From contig CP136062.1 of the NCBI GenBank assembly GCA_032622095.1, forward strand, positions 154,498,875 to 154,562,874: DNA of 64,000 nucleotides. Direction: 5' to 3'. The notes below the pieces were generated by a model that saw nothing but the letters and a program-made list of their open reading frames with translations, did not search any database and was not told where the DNA came from. A program made the translations under genes and the position numbers. Below are positions 13,201-28,200 of the stretch, piece by piece (position 1 is the stretch's first letter; each line of letters begins with the position of its first letter). This stretch comes from Siphonodentalium dalli (lineage: Eukaryota > Mollusca > Scaphopoda > Gadilida > Siphonodentaliidae).

Positions 13201-16200
13201 CTTACTGTTACCGCATACCTGGATGACGCAGTCAGATTTCAAGATCGACTGCAGCTTAACTTTATTGAGAGTCAGGTTCGACAAATCCCACTGATGGCGT
13301 ACGGTCAGGGTACGACTATAACTTCTGAACCTGCGCTCACACCACAACTGAACCTTGGACCAAACTTCAGGTGTGTATATTTGTAATCCACAACAGTTTT
13401 ATCTTCAATCACTTCCCATAAATATGAAGAAAATATCACCACCATTCAAATGTCTTTCAGAAAATTAAAAGCAAATTTGTAATCCCTATACAATAATACA
13501 AATTGTGATGTTGAATATCATTTACTGTTCATCCAATTTAGATAAGTAGGTAGCAGATTATTTGAGAAATAACTATTGTTTAGATTAAGATTATACTGTT
13601 ATAACCGAAGAGTTTGAATACAAATTCTATAATGTGCATGCATAGCCTGTTATAGTAAATTTGTCTTCAAACTTTTCGGTTATAACTCATAACCTTAATC
13701 GAAACAAGAGTTATTTCTTGTAATTTATTCAATCATTTCGCAGGAGAACCACCATAAAGTGGAAGTAAAAGAGCAAAAAACTCTTCAAGATTATTTCCAA
13801 AGAAAAAGACACATAAATTTGCACCAGATAGGCTTTCACATGTACTCAGACCTTCAATTATCGATTGATCAAGTGATGTCATGAATTCATCGTTCATAAC
13901 TGCACTGAGGGTTAGCAGTTATTGGCAGGGCAGTCATATCCGAAGAAATTCTGATGCAATGTGAAAATTACCTTTTAAATCTTAGGAAATATCAAATTAT
14001 CATATATAGGCATTGTCATGTCACTCAATGCTGCAGTCATTTCTGTAACAGAAAAGTAATCAAGAAATTTAGGTTATTGAGAAATGACTTTAATGGCCAA
14101 TTGTTTCACAGATTATGATTAATTTATTGTCTGTTATTTGCCGTGTCATCACATATGGAATATTCAAATGTTTCCTTAAAAACATTAACTGTGGACTAAA
14201 ATCAGTTCTTTTCCTTGAATTTAATATTTATGAAACTTAACTTAGATTTCTCACATTGATATCTGTCATAGGATTAAACATTTTCTATTGTTTTATAGTA
14301 ATCGTCCTCTGCTAAAGACTTTCAAATTAACAAATCGAGGTCGACGACACCAACAGCTGGTGTGGAGTACAGATGGATTCAGTGCTACGGCTAAAGCTAA
14401 GAAAGAACTTGCATCATACAATCCATTAGATATGAAATTCAAGGTGAGTAGTGCATTGTGCAGAGAATCTGAGATATAAAATATTTAGCTTGTGTCAATG
14501 TTTCAAATTTTGATGATGAACATCTATAGATGCAATTGGGAGATGTTCCATAGAGTTCAATAGACACCAACTCCCCAAGCGGCCATAACAAATTAAAACT
14601 GCAATAGCTACATGATTTATTTATCCATGTATTGTTTCATTTTTCTTTTGAATCTGTGTCAGCTTTTTAAATTTTTATTTCTTATTTTTCTAAAAAAAAA
14701 AAATTCATATTTTCCAAAATATTAACCATCCTTATTTCCATGAAAATTCCTTTGCTCAATCATTAAAAGTTGATTAGGTATCTACTTGAAAACTACCATT
14801 GTCTCAGAGTTCTATTTAATTTGTATTGAATCAATGCATGTCTGCATATTTATTTCCTCTTCATTAAAGTGACATACTAGTTCTTTCTTCAGAATAAGCC
14901 TGCACCACCACAGCCGCAGAAACCAATCTTCAAACTATCTCCGAATAGGTTTGATCTCCCGCCAGGATCAACCTTAGAGATGAATCTTGAAGGATTTGTA
15001 GACACGTAAGTGGTTTATTAAAATCATATATAAATTTTATATATGATAAATATGGAATTTGTTTTTTAGACATGATATTTTTCAGATATCCAGGGGAGCC
15101 GTCAAACAATTTTGTCCAAGCACGTATAGGGGGTGGGTTGGTATTCAAGAGGATAATAAAAATAATTCCTCCATACTTTTCAACTATTTTGGCCTTAAAA
15201 CATAGAGATAATGTCATTTTAACATCAAAATTGTTTTCAGACAGTCAGTATAGATTGTTTCTTGTTGTAAAATTACTAAATACCTGGTATATGTCAGTCT
15301 ATGTCACTCCGAACATAACATGCATGCATGGACACATTGCATAAGTAATAACTGACATGTCAAACTAGGCTAATCACATGCACCAGCCTGTAATAGATAA
15401 CTCATAGGAAACTTGGCTGCTCAATATCGATACATGAAATTATTTCAATGGTTTTGTTAAATAGGGCCCTGTGTGATGCATTAACCCTTTACCCAACAAA
15501 CCGGCCAAAACCGGCCAAATAAAGCTTCAACAGCCTAAAATATCTTCGGTCTGTCTCAATAGAACCATACAAATATGGATATCATTGGAACCGGCTCCTT
15601 GACCACATTGTGATAGTTACAGTTATGCCCTGTGCCAATGCATTCTCTTATATATGCGAGTCGACCATAGGTCGCCTTGCATATATAAGAGAATGCATTG
15701 GCCTAAAAAAAATCTGTTTTTAACACTTTTTACCATTTTTTCTTACATTCTTTAACAATTTTATAATTTTTAATGTGTTAAGCCAATGCATTCTCTTATA
15801 TATGCGAGGCGACCTATGGTCGACTCGCATATATAAGAGAATGCATTGGCACAGGGCCGTTCTGTTGGGTAAAGGGTTAATCAAAATTTGATTTCTGATT
15901 CATTCCTCTGAATTGAATCGAATAATTTTCGATTTTGAGTACCAGTTTCTTTCCGCTTTAATATCTCAAAGAATCTTAAGTGCACTGACATTTCTAGTAG
16001 CGGGCGTAGATCGATAGTTTTACGATAATCCAAAGCATTTAGCACATCAAATTCTCGAAAAATCCTGTGATACAATTGAATAAACTTTGATGTCACCGTA
16101 TCAAAATGTATGGACCATCATACTGGCAACATTCAGTGTCGGGCGCATCATCATAGAACAGCGATAACGCAAAGTGGAATCCGCTAAAATGAGATAAAAT

Positions 16201-19200
16201 GGGAGAAAATAAATTATAAATGGATCCTTTTTTCATTTGCGGTGTACTAGTAAATTGTGACATTACGGAAAATAGACATGTGTATGCTTCGTTCCATCTT
16301 CTTCTTTCTATACACGCACGTACATGCATGTACATTTAAAAGCTTAGCTTTCTAACATGCAGCGCACATGGGAATATAGATCATTATTTAGTCTGTAAAT
16401 CATACCCAGCGGTTCTACATTTATAACCGGTCCATATTTTAGATTTACTTAGCCTTGACATCAGTTCTATTTAGGTCTGCTAGTGGGGAAACCTGGGAAA
16501 TTGGGGAATAACCTTCACTATATAGCATATAGCCATTCATGTGACATTAGTGAATGACCTTCCACAATCCATAGTTTTAGTTTGCATGCATCGGAAGATG
16601 GATGGCGATTGACTTTAGTTATTATGACAATTTATATTTTCGGTTGTGACTTTTGTTAATAATTAAACATGTACTTAGTCTATAATTTATTTTATTCTAC
16701 TAGTACCAGGGTGGGCCGTGGGTGACTGGACGAGTAAGAAAAACACTGAAATATGACTGCCTCTCATGTGCATTTTATCAATATATCAAATGTATCATTG
16801 CCAATGCAATGTTCTGATAATGAGTGACATTTATTTATCAGGGATTCAAATTTATCGACGATTGCACGAAGAACAGATAAGAGTGACTGGTAGTGTAAAA
16901 TCGAATAGAGCCTCTGCCCATTCATATTTGAAATCGAGGTTTTTCTCTCACATATTCGACAAACGTCTTCTTGACGAGATTGGACTCACCGTTTGTGTGC
17001 GAATCCGACAGTTCAAGTTATCTAAATTATTCACATAGCATCTCTGATGACAAATTGCATCTGTATTTCGTCAATAACAGACGTCGGGACATTCACATAC
17101 GAGTCAGATAAGTTATGCGGACCTCGTTAACAATTTTTACCTTGATTTTTCACCAAATGTCTGCGCAAACAGTCTACTTTTGCTTAATCAAATTGAATCG
17201 AATCATGTTATTTATCCAAATTGAATCGAAATAATGCCCGAATTGCAGGGCCCTACTTGATAATACTGTAATGATACATTAGATATCCTGAGAGCTGATC
17301 TGTGTTGTTTGCTATGACAACAATTTAGTCATTTATAAATATTTTCTTATTTTAGGCCACAATCTATTCAGGAGAAACTACTGTGCCATGCGATCATCGG
17401 CCGACAGGGTGGCAAGGAGTTGGTCATGAAGATCAATGTCTCATCAGACTTTATCAGTCCTCTCTTAGAGTTCTCCACCAAGAGCATATTCTTCAGAGTT
17501 GACAAGGTGTGTAATAACTGTAATAGTGATTACAGTAAACCTATCTTAGAGTCACTTGGCAGTTTGTGCTCTAAAATACACCTAATAATATTCGCTTTTT
17601 AATTTTTCCTGGTATCGACATAAATACTTGAAGTATCTTTCTACGAGTATGATATGTCTCAGAAAGACACATTGAAGTCATAAAAAATTCAACTTTGGGT
17701 ACCAAACAAAAAACAGCATGGCATGGAACAGAAAAGAGCTTTCTGTGTTTATAGTCTATTCCTGATATGGTAGAAATAAAGAGCTTTTGTTTCACTTCTG
17801 TTCGAAAAGTTGAAAACAGCTTGAAAATGTACTTTTCAGAATATGAACCCGATATATCAATATTTCAGGAATTTGTAAACCTATCCTATATCTCCTTCCA
17901 AATTGCATAGACAAAATTTGGAAGCTCAAATGAGCCCTGACTGTTTAACCAAACCCCCACCGGATTGATCCAAACATTTTGGGTAATGATTTAGTGTTAA
18001 AGAAACATTGAGAGTTCCAGACCTTAGATTACAACAACATGAACAATTTTTTGACAACAAAATATGATGTAAACTGGACCTATAAATACCAAAGAATATC
18101 ATTTGTTATTGAAAAATTAACAAAATAATTTTTGGTTTCCCTCTAAAACAATGAAACTATATGAATTCAATATAAAATAAAATAGCGTCTTTCTTGAAAT
18201 ATTTTAACTATATGAATGCATATTAAATTCAATAAAAATAAAATAGCGTCTTTCTTGCTGCACTTCTTGTACCAAACATGTTATTTTATTCAATATAATC
18301 AGTGTCTTTATAACATCTTAACTTTTCCACATTTTACCCTCCCCCTCACTCACCCCTTTTTGCACTAAACAAGTAATCATTCCATAATTGGCTCATTTAG
18401 TGACTTTTATGCAAAATTTAGTCTGTTGATCATATTAGAGCCTATCCATGGAATCTGGAGTTTGGTCTACATTTCAGATGCCGAATGAACCATTGGAACT
18501 ACAGAGGAGGGATCTGGTAATTAGCAATGTGTCACTGTTGCCATTGACAACCTCATTGAAGCTGCAGTATCCATTCCAGATAATTCAAGATGATGGTACA
18601 GAAATATCAGAAATGGTAAAGCTGGGGACAAATATTTGAGATCACTATCATTCTCGTGACATTAGGGCAGGACATTATTTTAATGAAGTTGGGATATTAA
18701 GCCTATATCAATCTCAATATCAAATCTGACCTTTTTTTAAATATGTTTTTCTTTAATATTTTATTATAATTATCCCAGTCATTTCCAAGATGTTTCTTTG
18801 ATTTCCAAATAGTTTTTAAAGTCCCACTATATCAACCAATATTATTATAATGGATAAATGAAAAACATTTTATAACTATTGAGAGATAGATTTTGACCGT
18901 AAAAACTTATGACTTAGAATTTATTTTTTTAAATACTTAGGATGATATAGTCAAGATCCATGAATCCATCTTAAAATCTATTAAATATTAACCTTTTCTT
19001 TACTAAATGGATTCTCCCATTCAGTATATATTGGAATGGTCTATTATTCAGTTGGAGGGCTGTTCAGGAAACATAAGCAGACAACACAAAAAAACCCAGA
19101 TAATTCAAGTGCAGAAGGATTACAATTCATTGGTGGGAAAAGTTTAAATAATAAGTTCTACAAACGGCCAATGGTGAACTTATTATCTGAACATTTCTTG

Positions 19201-22200
19201 AGGGAACTACTGGTCAATGAGTATTTAGGATAGAAAAGGTTTGGTGGTATATATTGGAAGTGCATCATTTGTGATATTTTTGACTTTCAGGAAGTTCACT
19301 TGAAGATGGAAGAGACATATACCCTGAAGCTACAGTTTGATCCCGCCTTCAAGACTGACTCACATATCAGAACTATCGATGAGATCTTACATATCACATA
19401 CAAAGAACACCCACATATCGTGAGTAATTTTGAATGTATTTTTGCTTTTGTTTCCAACTTTTAAAGGTGAATATTTTTAAAATATATATAAACTGTCACT
19501 TTTTCAAATACCTTAACATTCACTGAAATGTAGCTAATAGCCTAGAGTAACCTATATAGCTCCAAGGTTAACCCTGAGGGAGACTGCAATGGCTTACAAG
19601 GTCAAGATAAATATCGTTAGGCCAAGGTATTCTCTTATATATGCGATCTGGGGATCTTATTTTTTACCTTGTAAGCCAATGCATTCTCTTATATATGTGA
19701 GGCTCCCTATGGCACATATATATATAAGAGAATATATAAGAGAATGCATTGTCACAGGGTATAGGTTATCAGTTATTTCAAATTCTGAATTTCTATTTAT
19801 GAGAAAACTTTGAACTGGAGCATATTTCAGGGTTCCTCTGATTCTTGAGGTGTAGCTTTTGGTTGACCTTTGGAAAATTTTCAGAGTTAACTTTGTAAAT
19901 TAAAAAATTATCTAATTTCATTAATAATAATATCTTTAATCTGAAAATTCCTAGTGCATTAGTTTATAGTAGAAGCCTTGAAATAATATGTCTTGTCATT
20001 TGTGGAATGAGGTCCGCAGAGGGTGATGAATTTAGTGATGCTACCCTGCACAGTGGGATAGCATCACTAAATTCACCCTCTGGGAACTTCATTCTTCTTA
20101 TGCCTCATCTACTGGGAAGTATCTATAGTCCCAAATTAACATTGTTGTTAGTTACTTCTGTTCAGTTTCTGTATCCCCTAATTCGCAAAAGATAAAATGC
20201 ATAATCGAGGTGACCAATGGGTGAACATCACTAAATTCAACTGGTGTACTTCAATCTGATCCTAGGTCTCCCATAGCAGTTGAGGGCTAAGCAGAATGAG
20301 GTCCCCAGAGGGTGAATTTGGTGATGCTAGCCCGCAATGCAGGATAGCGTCACTAAATTCACCCTCTGGAGGCCTCATTCTGCAAATGACAGACACACAA
20401 TTTCGAGACTTGCTTCCCCTTTTGAATGTAATGGTATTATCCTTTGCACGAAATGTTATTAAAATTGATAATCAAATCTTTACAGGACTACATTGCTCTT
20501 CGTGGTGAAGTGTACTTCCCGAATCTTGACTTTGAGAAGACGATAGTAGACTTTGGATGTATTCTGAATGATACAGAAGTGACGCGATATGTGAATATAA
20601 CCAACAACAGTCCGATGGAGGTTAAATATAAGTGGTCGTTCCTCATTGGAAATGAGCCTTGTACCGCTATCAAGCCACACAGGAAGCCGGCATTACCTGC
20701 TGTCGAGGAGAAAACAGAAGCTGAAGATGAACCACACGATCATGTCGAGCTTGTGATCGAGGAGGTGGAGAACGCAGAAGCTGAAGAAGACAATTTAGAA
20801 GAAGAGGTAGGTCAAATTTTAAAGTCAATTGGCAGTTTTTAATCCCATTTGTATAAGCCTGTTTTGAAGAAAAAAACGGGATGTATTGTGTTATTGGTTA
20901 TCCGTCTGTCCGTCTGTTAACTTTTTTCGTTTCCGGATGATAATTTTAGTAAGTATGAACTGAAAAGAGATTTTTCCAAGAGTTCAAAACTTATTAAAAA
21001 GTAATTTAGAACGGTTTCTGTTGAAGAAATAAAGGTTAAAAGGCATTGGAGGATAGATTTTATACATTGTTTGGAATTTGAAAAATGGTAGGATTTTATA
21101 GCATTAAATAACTCATACATACATTAATTTCTAGAATTTCCTGAAATATAAAAATTAAAATCCTCCATTCCTCATCCAATTTCCAATTTGTAATTGCCTG
21201 AGAACACAGGTATTAATCCTTGAGATCTATGACTTCAACCCCCCCCTCCCCCCACCCCCCTCCCCCTAAACATTTATAGGCAGAAATGATGACATCTCAC
21301 AATCTAAAGATTTAAAGGCATAGTCAGGTTATTTCCAAGTGGCATAAAATCTATCAAAGATTATAAGGTCAAGTGACTGGGCTATGCCTTTAATGATGCT
21401 AGTTTAAACTGGGGTATGGCTTTAACCCTTTACCCAACAGAAGGGTCCTGTGCCAATGAATTCTCTTATATATGCGAGTCGACCATAGGTCGCCTCGCAT
21501 ATATAAGAGAATGCATTGGCTTAACACATTAAAAATTATAAAATTGTTAAAGAATGTAAGAAAAAATGGTAAAAAGTGTTTTTTAGGACAATGCATTCTC
21601 TTATATATGCGAGGCGACCTATGGTCGACTCGCATATATAAGAGAATGCATTGGCACAGGGCATAACTGTAACTATCACAATGTGGTCAAGGAGCCGGTT
21701 CCAATGATATCCATATTTGTATGGTTCTATTGAGACAGACCAAAGATATTTTAGGCTGTTGAAGCTTTATTTGGCCGGTTTTGGCCGTCTTGTTGGGTAA
21801 AGGGTTAATGGTGCTAGGCAGTTCCTTGTAAATAAATAGTGGTTGAAAGAAATGTTTTTCACAACTGTTTCTATTCTCAGTGACCAAATTGTTTCTTTCA
21901 GCTGGCCGTTAACATGGATGTTGAAATGATCGAGAATAAGAATGGAGAAGATGAAAAAGACATCAGTTCCGATGACAACAGACTGGCTGAAGAGAATGTC
22001 GATGAAGCTCACAGTGATGATGAAAAACCAGAAAAGGTATTAACACTTCCATGACTGGAACTTCCTGAAAGTTTGTGAAAACCCTGTGCCAATGCATTCT
22101 CTATTATATGCGATTCTGACATACTGAGCCTCGCATATATAAGAGAATACATTGGCCTAACAATAATTATCTTGATATTGTAAGCCAGTGCATTCTCTTA

Positions 22201-25200
22201 TATGCGAGGCTCCCTATGGGAGACTTGCATATATAAGAGAATGCATGGCACAGGATGTTTTATGCTACACCAGAACAGCTCCCGTCATGAAAGGGTTAAA
22301 GTAAAAGTGGCTGAACTGGAATAAACCTCTCATTTTCATTAAATTCTAATAGAGTATCGACGGTCTTTGCTTGAATCTTGGTTGGTAAAAATTGAAGAGT
22401 AACAATTTTAAGATGTCTAGAATAATAAAGTTTCGAGTTCTGCTCAAGTGAGCATGATTTTAACAATTTCAAAATCGTGTTTATCATTAGTAACTAAATA
22501 TGTTTTATTTATTCTTTTGATGATATAATGGCTGTGAGTGACTGGAAGAAAAATTGTAGGATTTTATTTTATAAAATAATACGCATCTAATACTTTAATA
22601 ATTTAAAGGAAAAATAAAAATAGAACGCTTCCCTCTCTCATGAATTCATATATATCAATATTATTTCCTGATAACACAGTTGTTAACCCTTTCAGTGCCA
22701 GGTCCGATTTTTGTATCAACCCATATACCCTGTGCCAATGCATTCTCTTATATATGCGAGTCGACCATAGGTCGCCTCGCATATATAAGAGAATGCATTG
22801 GCCTAACAATTTTTCATCATTTGTTATTATTTTTTACAATTTTTTACAATTTTAATAATTTTTTCTTATATTCTTTATAAACAGACTTATTTTGTAGGTT
22901 TAGTGCCAGGGAATCTTACGTTTTTCATGGGCATCAAAATTATTACTATGAATAGTTGGTGATAGTTTTGAGTTATAACATGCCCCTAAGGTTTTAACCA
23001 GTTTGTTTTAAATTCGCTATAGCATGCTTAAGTATACCCAAAAAATGAAACCCCAAAAAAAAACAAAAATCTAAAAAAAAACAAAAAGAGTTTAAAAAAA
23101 AAAAAAAATATTAGGGCCGATTTTACAGACCGTAAATTAGGGCCGATGAGATCGGCCCCTGGCACTGAAAGGGTTAAATGTTAATTGTTTAATTTTTTTT
23201 TGGCATGTTACTTGAAGTTCCAGATTTAATTGAATTGAACTTATTTTTCTTCAGGGCGTAGAAGAGAGTCCTGAAAAAGCGGAAGAAGAGAAAATTAGAA
23301 TGAGTATGGGAAGTCGTCAGTCCCTGCGTGAGGAAGATGCCCTCAGATCTAACCGCATTCTCTCCGCTCTCCTCGAGCAAGAAGATGACGAAGTTGCTAT
23401 CGGAATTGAGGAAGTGTTCGACATCTTACCACTCTACGGCACCCTCCAGCCTGGCGATACTGAGCAAGTGACCTTCACCTTTTATGGCCATGCTGACATC
23501 TGGGGCGATGTCAAAGCCATATGCGAGGTTGAAGGAGGCCCGACATATGACATCAATCTTAAGGGTGAAGCCTCTCTGGTTGAATACAGTTTTGACTGTA
23601 AAGAAATCGACTATGGAAAACAGGTACTTGAGCAGCAAAGAATTTCTAATAAATAAATTTGAATGGTCCTAATACTTCTCCAAAGCAATCGTTACACAGA
23701 CAAATTAAGTGAAAAATAATACATGTTTTGTACTTCACAAATTTGTTAGCTTATGATGGGATAATTGATTTTCAATATTCACACAATTAAATACAATTAT
23801 GACCATTATTGAGATATATGTAGCTACATGTATTGATTATTGTTACTTAGTCAACGTAGGTTGTCTTCCGGTTAACCCCTTAACCTTTATTTTACTAAAT
23901 ACTTATATATGAGTATGATCATAGGTCGTTTGTTGAACTTACTATCTGAACATTTTCCCCAATTATTAGAATTCCTTCTGTACTTGTATTATCTGTTCTT
24001 CTGCTCATATTTTCCTGAACATCCCTCCAGATGAATATTCGGCCATTCCGATGTATACTTTTATAACTAATGGGAGAATCCATTTAGTAAAGAAAGGTTA
24101 AAAGAGTGAATAAATATTGACTGATGGGACAACATATATACATGTGTAGAATTGTGCATGAAACGGGGATGATTTCTGAATGGATATAGAGTGCATTAAG
24201 AATTGAGAGCGAAAGGGGTCGATAGTTAAAATGTCATGAAAATTGATGTTTTTTACCTTTCATTGATGCATATTTGATTGGAACATATTTTTATAAGCTT
24301 GGAAATTGAGGCGTAGATTCTAATGGTGATCCTATAGTACTGACTTGTCATCATTTGTTATCTCAATATAGCCAGTCTAATGAGTCTATGTCTATTGTTT
24401 GAAGATCAAATATTCATTATGTTTTCCAGATGTACGACCAGATCAACTCTGCTGAGATATCTATCATTAACACAGGCAGGGTGGGCTTTGAATTCCGAGC
24501 TCTGCACCTGAATCCTACAGTCAATAAGAGACCGACACCTGGTCTCCCAGTCATGGTCCCTCACTCTGTAAGTCAGCTATTTCATTTTTATAACATACAC
24601 CTTTTATTGCTTCTGTCTGCTGTTACCACAGTCTAACATTAGCTTGGGGTTCTAAGGCCAAATAAAAATATTATTTGAGTCTCAGACACCGCCGCATTGA
24701 AATAAATGGCCCACATTGGACGTTTTAATTCAATTTTTTAATATTATGACAAAAGAAGTAAAAAAAAAAAAAATCATCTTCCAAAATTATTTTGTTATGT
24801 TTTTACCAACATGTCAATAAGTATTTAGCATTAGTTACAAATTGCATGAACTCTTAACAAATCCCTGTGTATGTGTGCAGATTCGCTATCATGTACACAT
24901 TCAGTGACATAGAATATTAAGTAGATGACTACATTGAAGAAAATGATCAGCTGATCATCATAGTCTGGTGTACTAATTTTAACTCCAGAACAATTGAAAG
25001 GTACTGGAGGAAATTTATTATCACATGTTATAATGGAGAGGTTTCAATTTAAAGACAAGGGAAGCTATCATAATCCATGCTCACGATGTGCACATAAAAA
25101 AAATAAAATAAATATAAGGTCCATTTTTTGGCCTGAAAAAATTTGTTTAGAAACCTGTAACCACACTGGATACAGAAATTTGATCATCATATTCCAACAA

Positions 25201-28200
25201 TGATAAAGTTCCAGAAATTGCCAGAATTTAGCAATGTTATGACTAATGATTAACCACACTTGGCATAGTGGCAACAAATAATCTGTTATTGAGCTAACAT
25301 GAATCATGAATTGCTATATTGAGAGATGTAACACTCTGAAGCAAGCCTGAGTTTAGTGTGCCTGTCATTTGCAGAATGAGGTCCCCAGCAGGCTAGCATC
25401 ACTAAATTCACCATTAAGGGACCTTATTCTGCACGGCCTCATCTGCTATGGGAGACAGACTCAGATTGAAGTTCCCAAATGGTGAATATTGTGATGTACA
25501 CCCATCGTGAACCTCAATTATGCAATGTGTTGTCTGCCAATTTGGGGATATAGAGAAACTATAGAAATTTGATAATAATGAAACTTTCCATGCAGAGAAG
25601 ATGAGGCTTAAGCTGAATGAGGTCCCCAGAGGGTGAATTTAGTGATGCTAGCCCACTCTGCGGGATAGCGTCACTAAATTCACCCTCTGGGGACCTCATT
25701 CTGCAAATGACAAGCACACTAAACTCAGGCTTGATCATGATAGAATGTCATCCTTTGGGGTTTATGCTGTTTGTATTTAAATATGAAGTTACCGATATCC
25801 AACTAACCAAGTAATAACCTCGTTATTAATTAGATCCACAGTAGTATGGTAATACCATCACTATCCATTCCAATTTCAGTTCATCGGTGTAAACATACAA
25901 TTGAATGGACAACAGATATAATATAAACAAAATAACTAAATTTACATCTTAAATACGATGTTGGAGAGTTGTAAATTTGTGTATAACCACGCACCTTATA
26001 TGTCCGAGTATATATTCACAATTTCCTTTTAAATTACGGAGTAAATACCAGTTCAAAATATCTCTTTTAGTAAAATGCTTTCTCTGAAGCACTGGCTTTG
26101 TTCTTTAAGTGCATTACTTTTCCAGGGTTATGTGGAGCCACTGAAGGAGCAAATTCTAACGATCAAGTACCTGCCTGGCGTGCCCGAGGAGTTTGAGAAG
26201 AGTTTCCAAATACAAGTGGCACACTTTGAACCCGACGTTGTCACTATTTGTGGTGAAGGAACTTTCCCTCGAGTCACGTTAGATCTTCCGAGGTTCTCTG
26301 ATCCTGATGGACAATATGATGGCATGCTGCAGACTGTTAAGGATAAACTGTTGAAAGCCGAGAAGAAAGCTGAAGATGTCGATACCAGCAGAACGAGTCA
26401 GAGAGGCTCACATCGTCATGCCAATAATGCTACAGCTGTAAGTCATGATCAATCTTCAATCTTTTCATTACTAAATGGATTCACCCGTCCAGTTATAAAA
26501 GTATACAAGGGAATTGTCTATTATTCATTGGAAAGGGCATTTTGATAACACAAGTGCAGAAAACATGAAATTCCTGTTTCTTCATTTAGAAAACTTCAGC
26601 AAATTGTTTGAGCCATTCTATAATGAGTAAACATTGACATTAACCAAGCCTGCACAGTGGGCTAGCATCACCATATTCACCCTCTGGGGACATCATTCTG
26701 CTTAGGCCTCATCTTCTGGGAAGTATCTATAGTCTCAGTGGAGTGTGACAGGGGTTCATTTTCATTATAATTACCATGTCATATAGTGTATTTTGCATTG
26801 ATCCATGGTTCAAATTCATATATTTGTCGCATATATTCTATTGAGTATAATAGGAGATTTAGTGTACAGTACACTGTTATTTCTTTATTTCAATGTTATT
26901 AAACAGGCTTTTAGAGCCATGCATTAGCAGTTTCTTGCAGCCTAATATTATTATGTTTTCGCCAGGAAATGGAGCCGTCAGATGTGGAGATCCAGCTGGA
27001 GTTGGACAGACTTGCTGTGTGTAATTTTACTGCCGAACATCAGAATCATATCCACGAACACCTGGAACACGACGTCCCTTCACACACTAATAGTGACAAG
27101 AAGATAAAAAAGAACAAAATCAAGTAAGGGGAAATATATAATAGTACTTAACCCTTCCATATATATATATATATATATATATATAGATATATATATATAT
27201 ATATCTCATATATATTTTGAAGACCTCTGTCTGTCTGTCTGTATGTATGTATGTATGTCATTTATACAAATCTACGATTCTCGACCGATCGGGACGAAAC
27301 TTGGTACGTGTGTATAGTTTGACCAGGTGGTCGTCGTTGTCGTATTGGCGAGACCGTGCGGCGCCCGCTTCGCGCATGCGCAGACGAGATCTCGGAAACG
27401 GGTGGAGCTATCGACTTGAAATTTGCTATGTGAATGTATCTTGCCCCGGATACAAATTTTATCGGGTCGCCGAGCCCGTGCGACGCCAGCTTCGCGCATG
27501 CGCAGACCAGATCTCAGAAACGGGTAGAGCTATCGACTTGAAATTTGGTTTTTGAATAGCCCGGACAACGTCGGGCTGGGTAGAGCTATCGACTTGAAAT
27601 TTGGTTTTTGAATAGCCCGGACAACGTCGGGCTCATCGGCTAGTCTCATATATATTTTGAAGACCTCTGTCTGTATGTTTGTCTGTATGTTTGTTTGTCA
27701 TTTATACAAATCTACGATTCTCGACCGATCGGGACGAAACTTGGTACGTGCGTGTAGTTTGACCAGGCGGTGGACGTTGTCGTATTGGCGAGCCTGTGCG
27801 GCGCCCGGTTCGCGCATGCGCAGACGAGATCTCGGAAACGGGTGGAGCTATCGACTTGAAATTTGGTATGTGAATGTATCTTGCCCCGGATACGAATTTT
27901 ATCGGGTCGCCGAGCCCGTGCGACGCCAGCTTCGCGCATGCGCAGACGAGATCTCGAAAACGGGTGGAGCTATCGACTTGAAATTTGGTATGTGAATGTA
28001 TCTTGCCCCGGATACGAATTTTATCGGGTCGCCGAGCCCGTGCGATGCCAGCTTCGCGCATGCGCAGACGAGATCTCGGAAATTGGTGGAGCTATCGACT
28101 TGAAATTTGGTATGTGAATGTATCTTGCCCCGGATACGAATTGTATCGGGTCGCCGAGCCCGTGCGACGCCAGCTTCGCGCATGCGCAGACCAGATCTTG

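Noticed and set aside
27157-27203. AT repeat as a promoter or origin
   Set aside because: Simple microsatellite within a MITE; no supporting signal.
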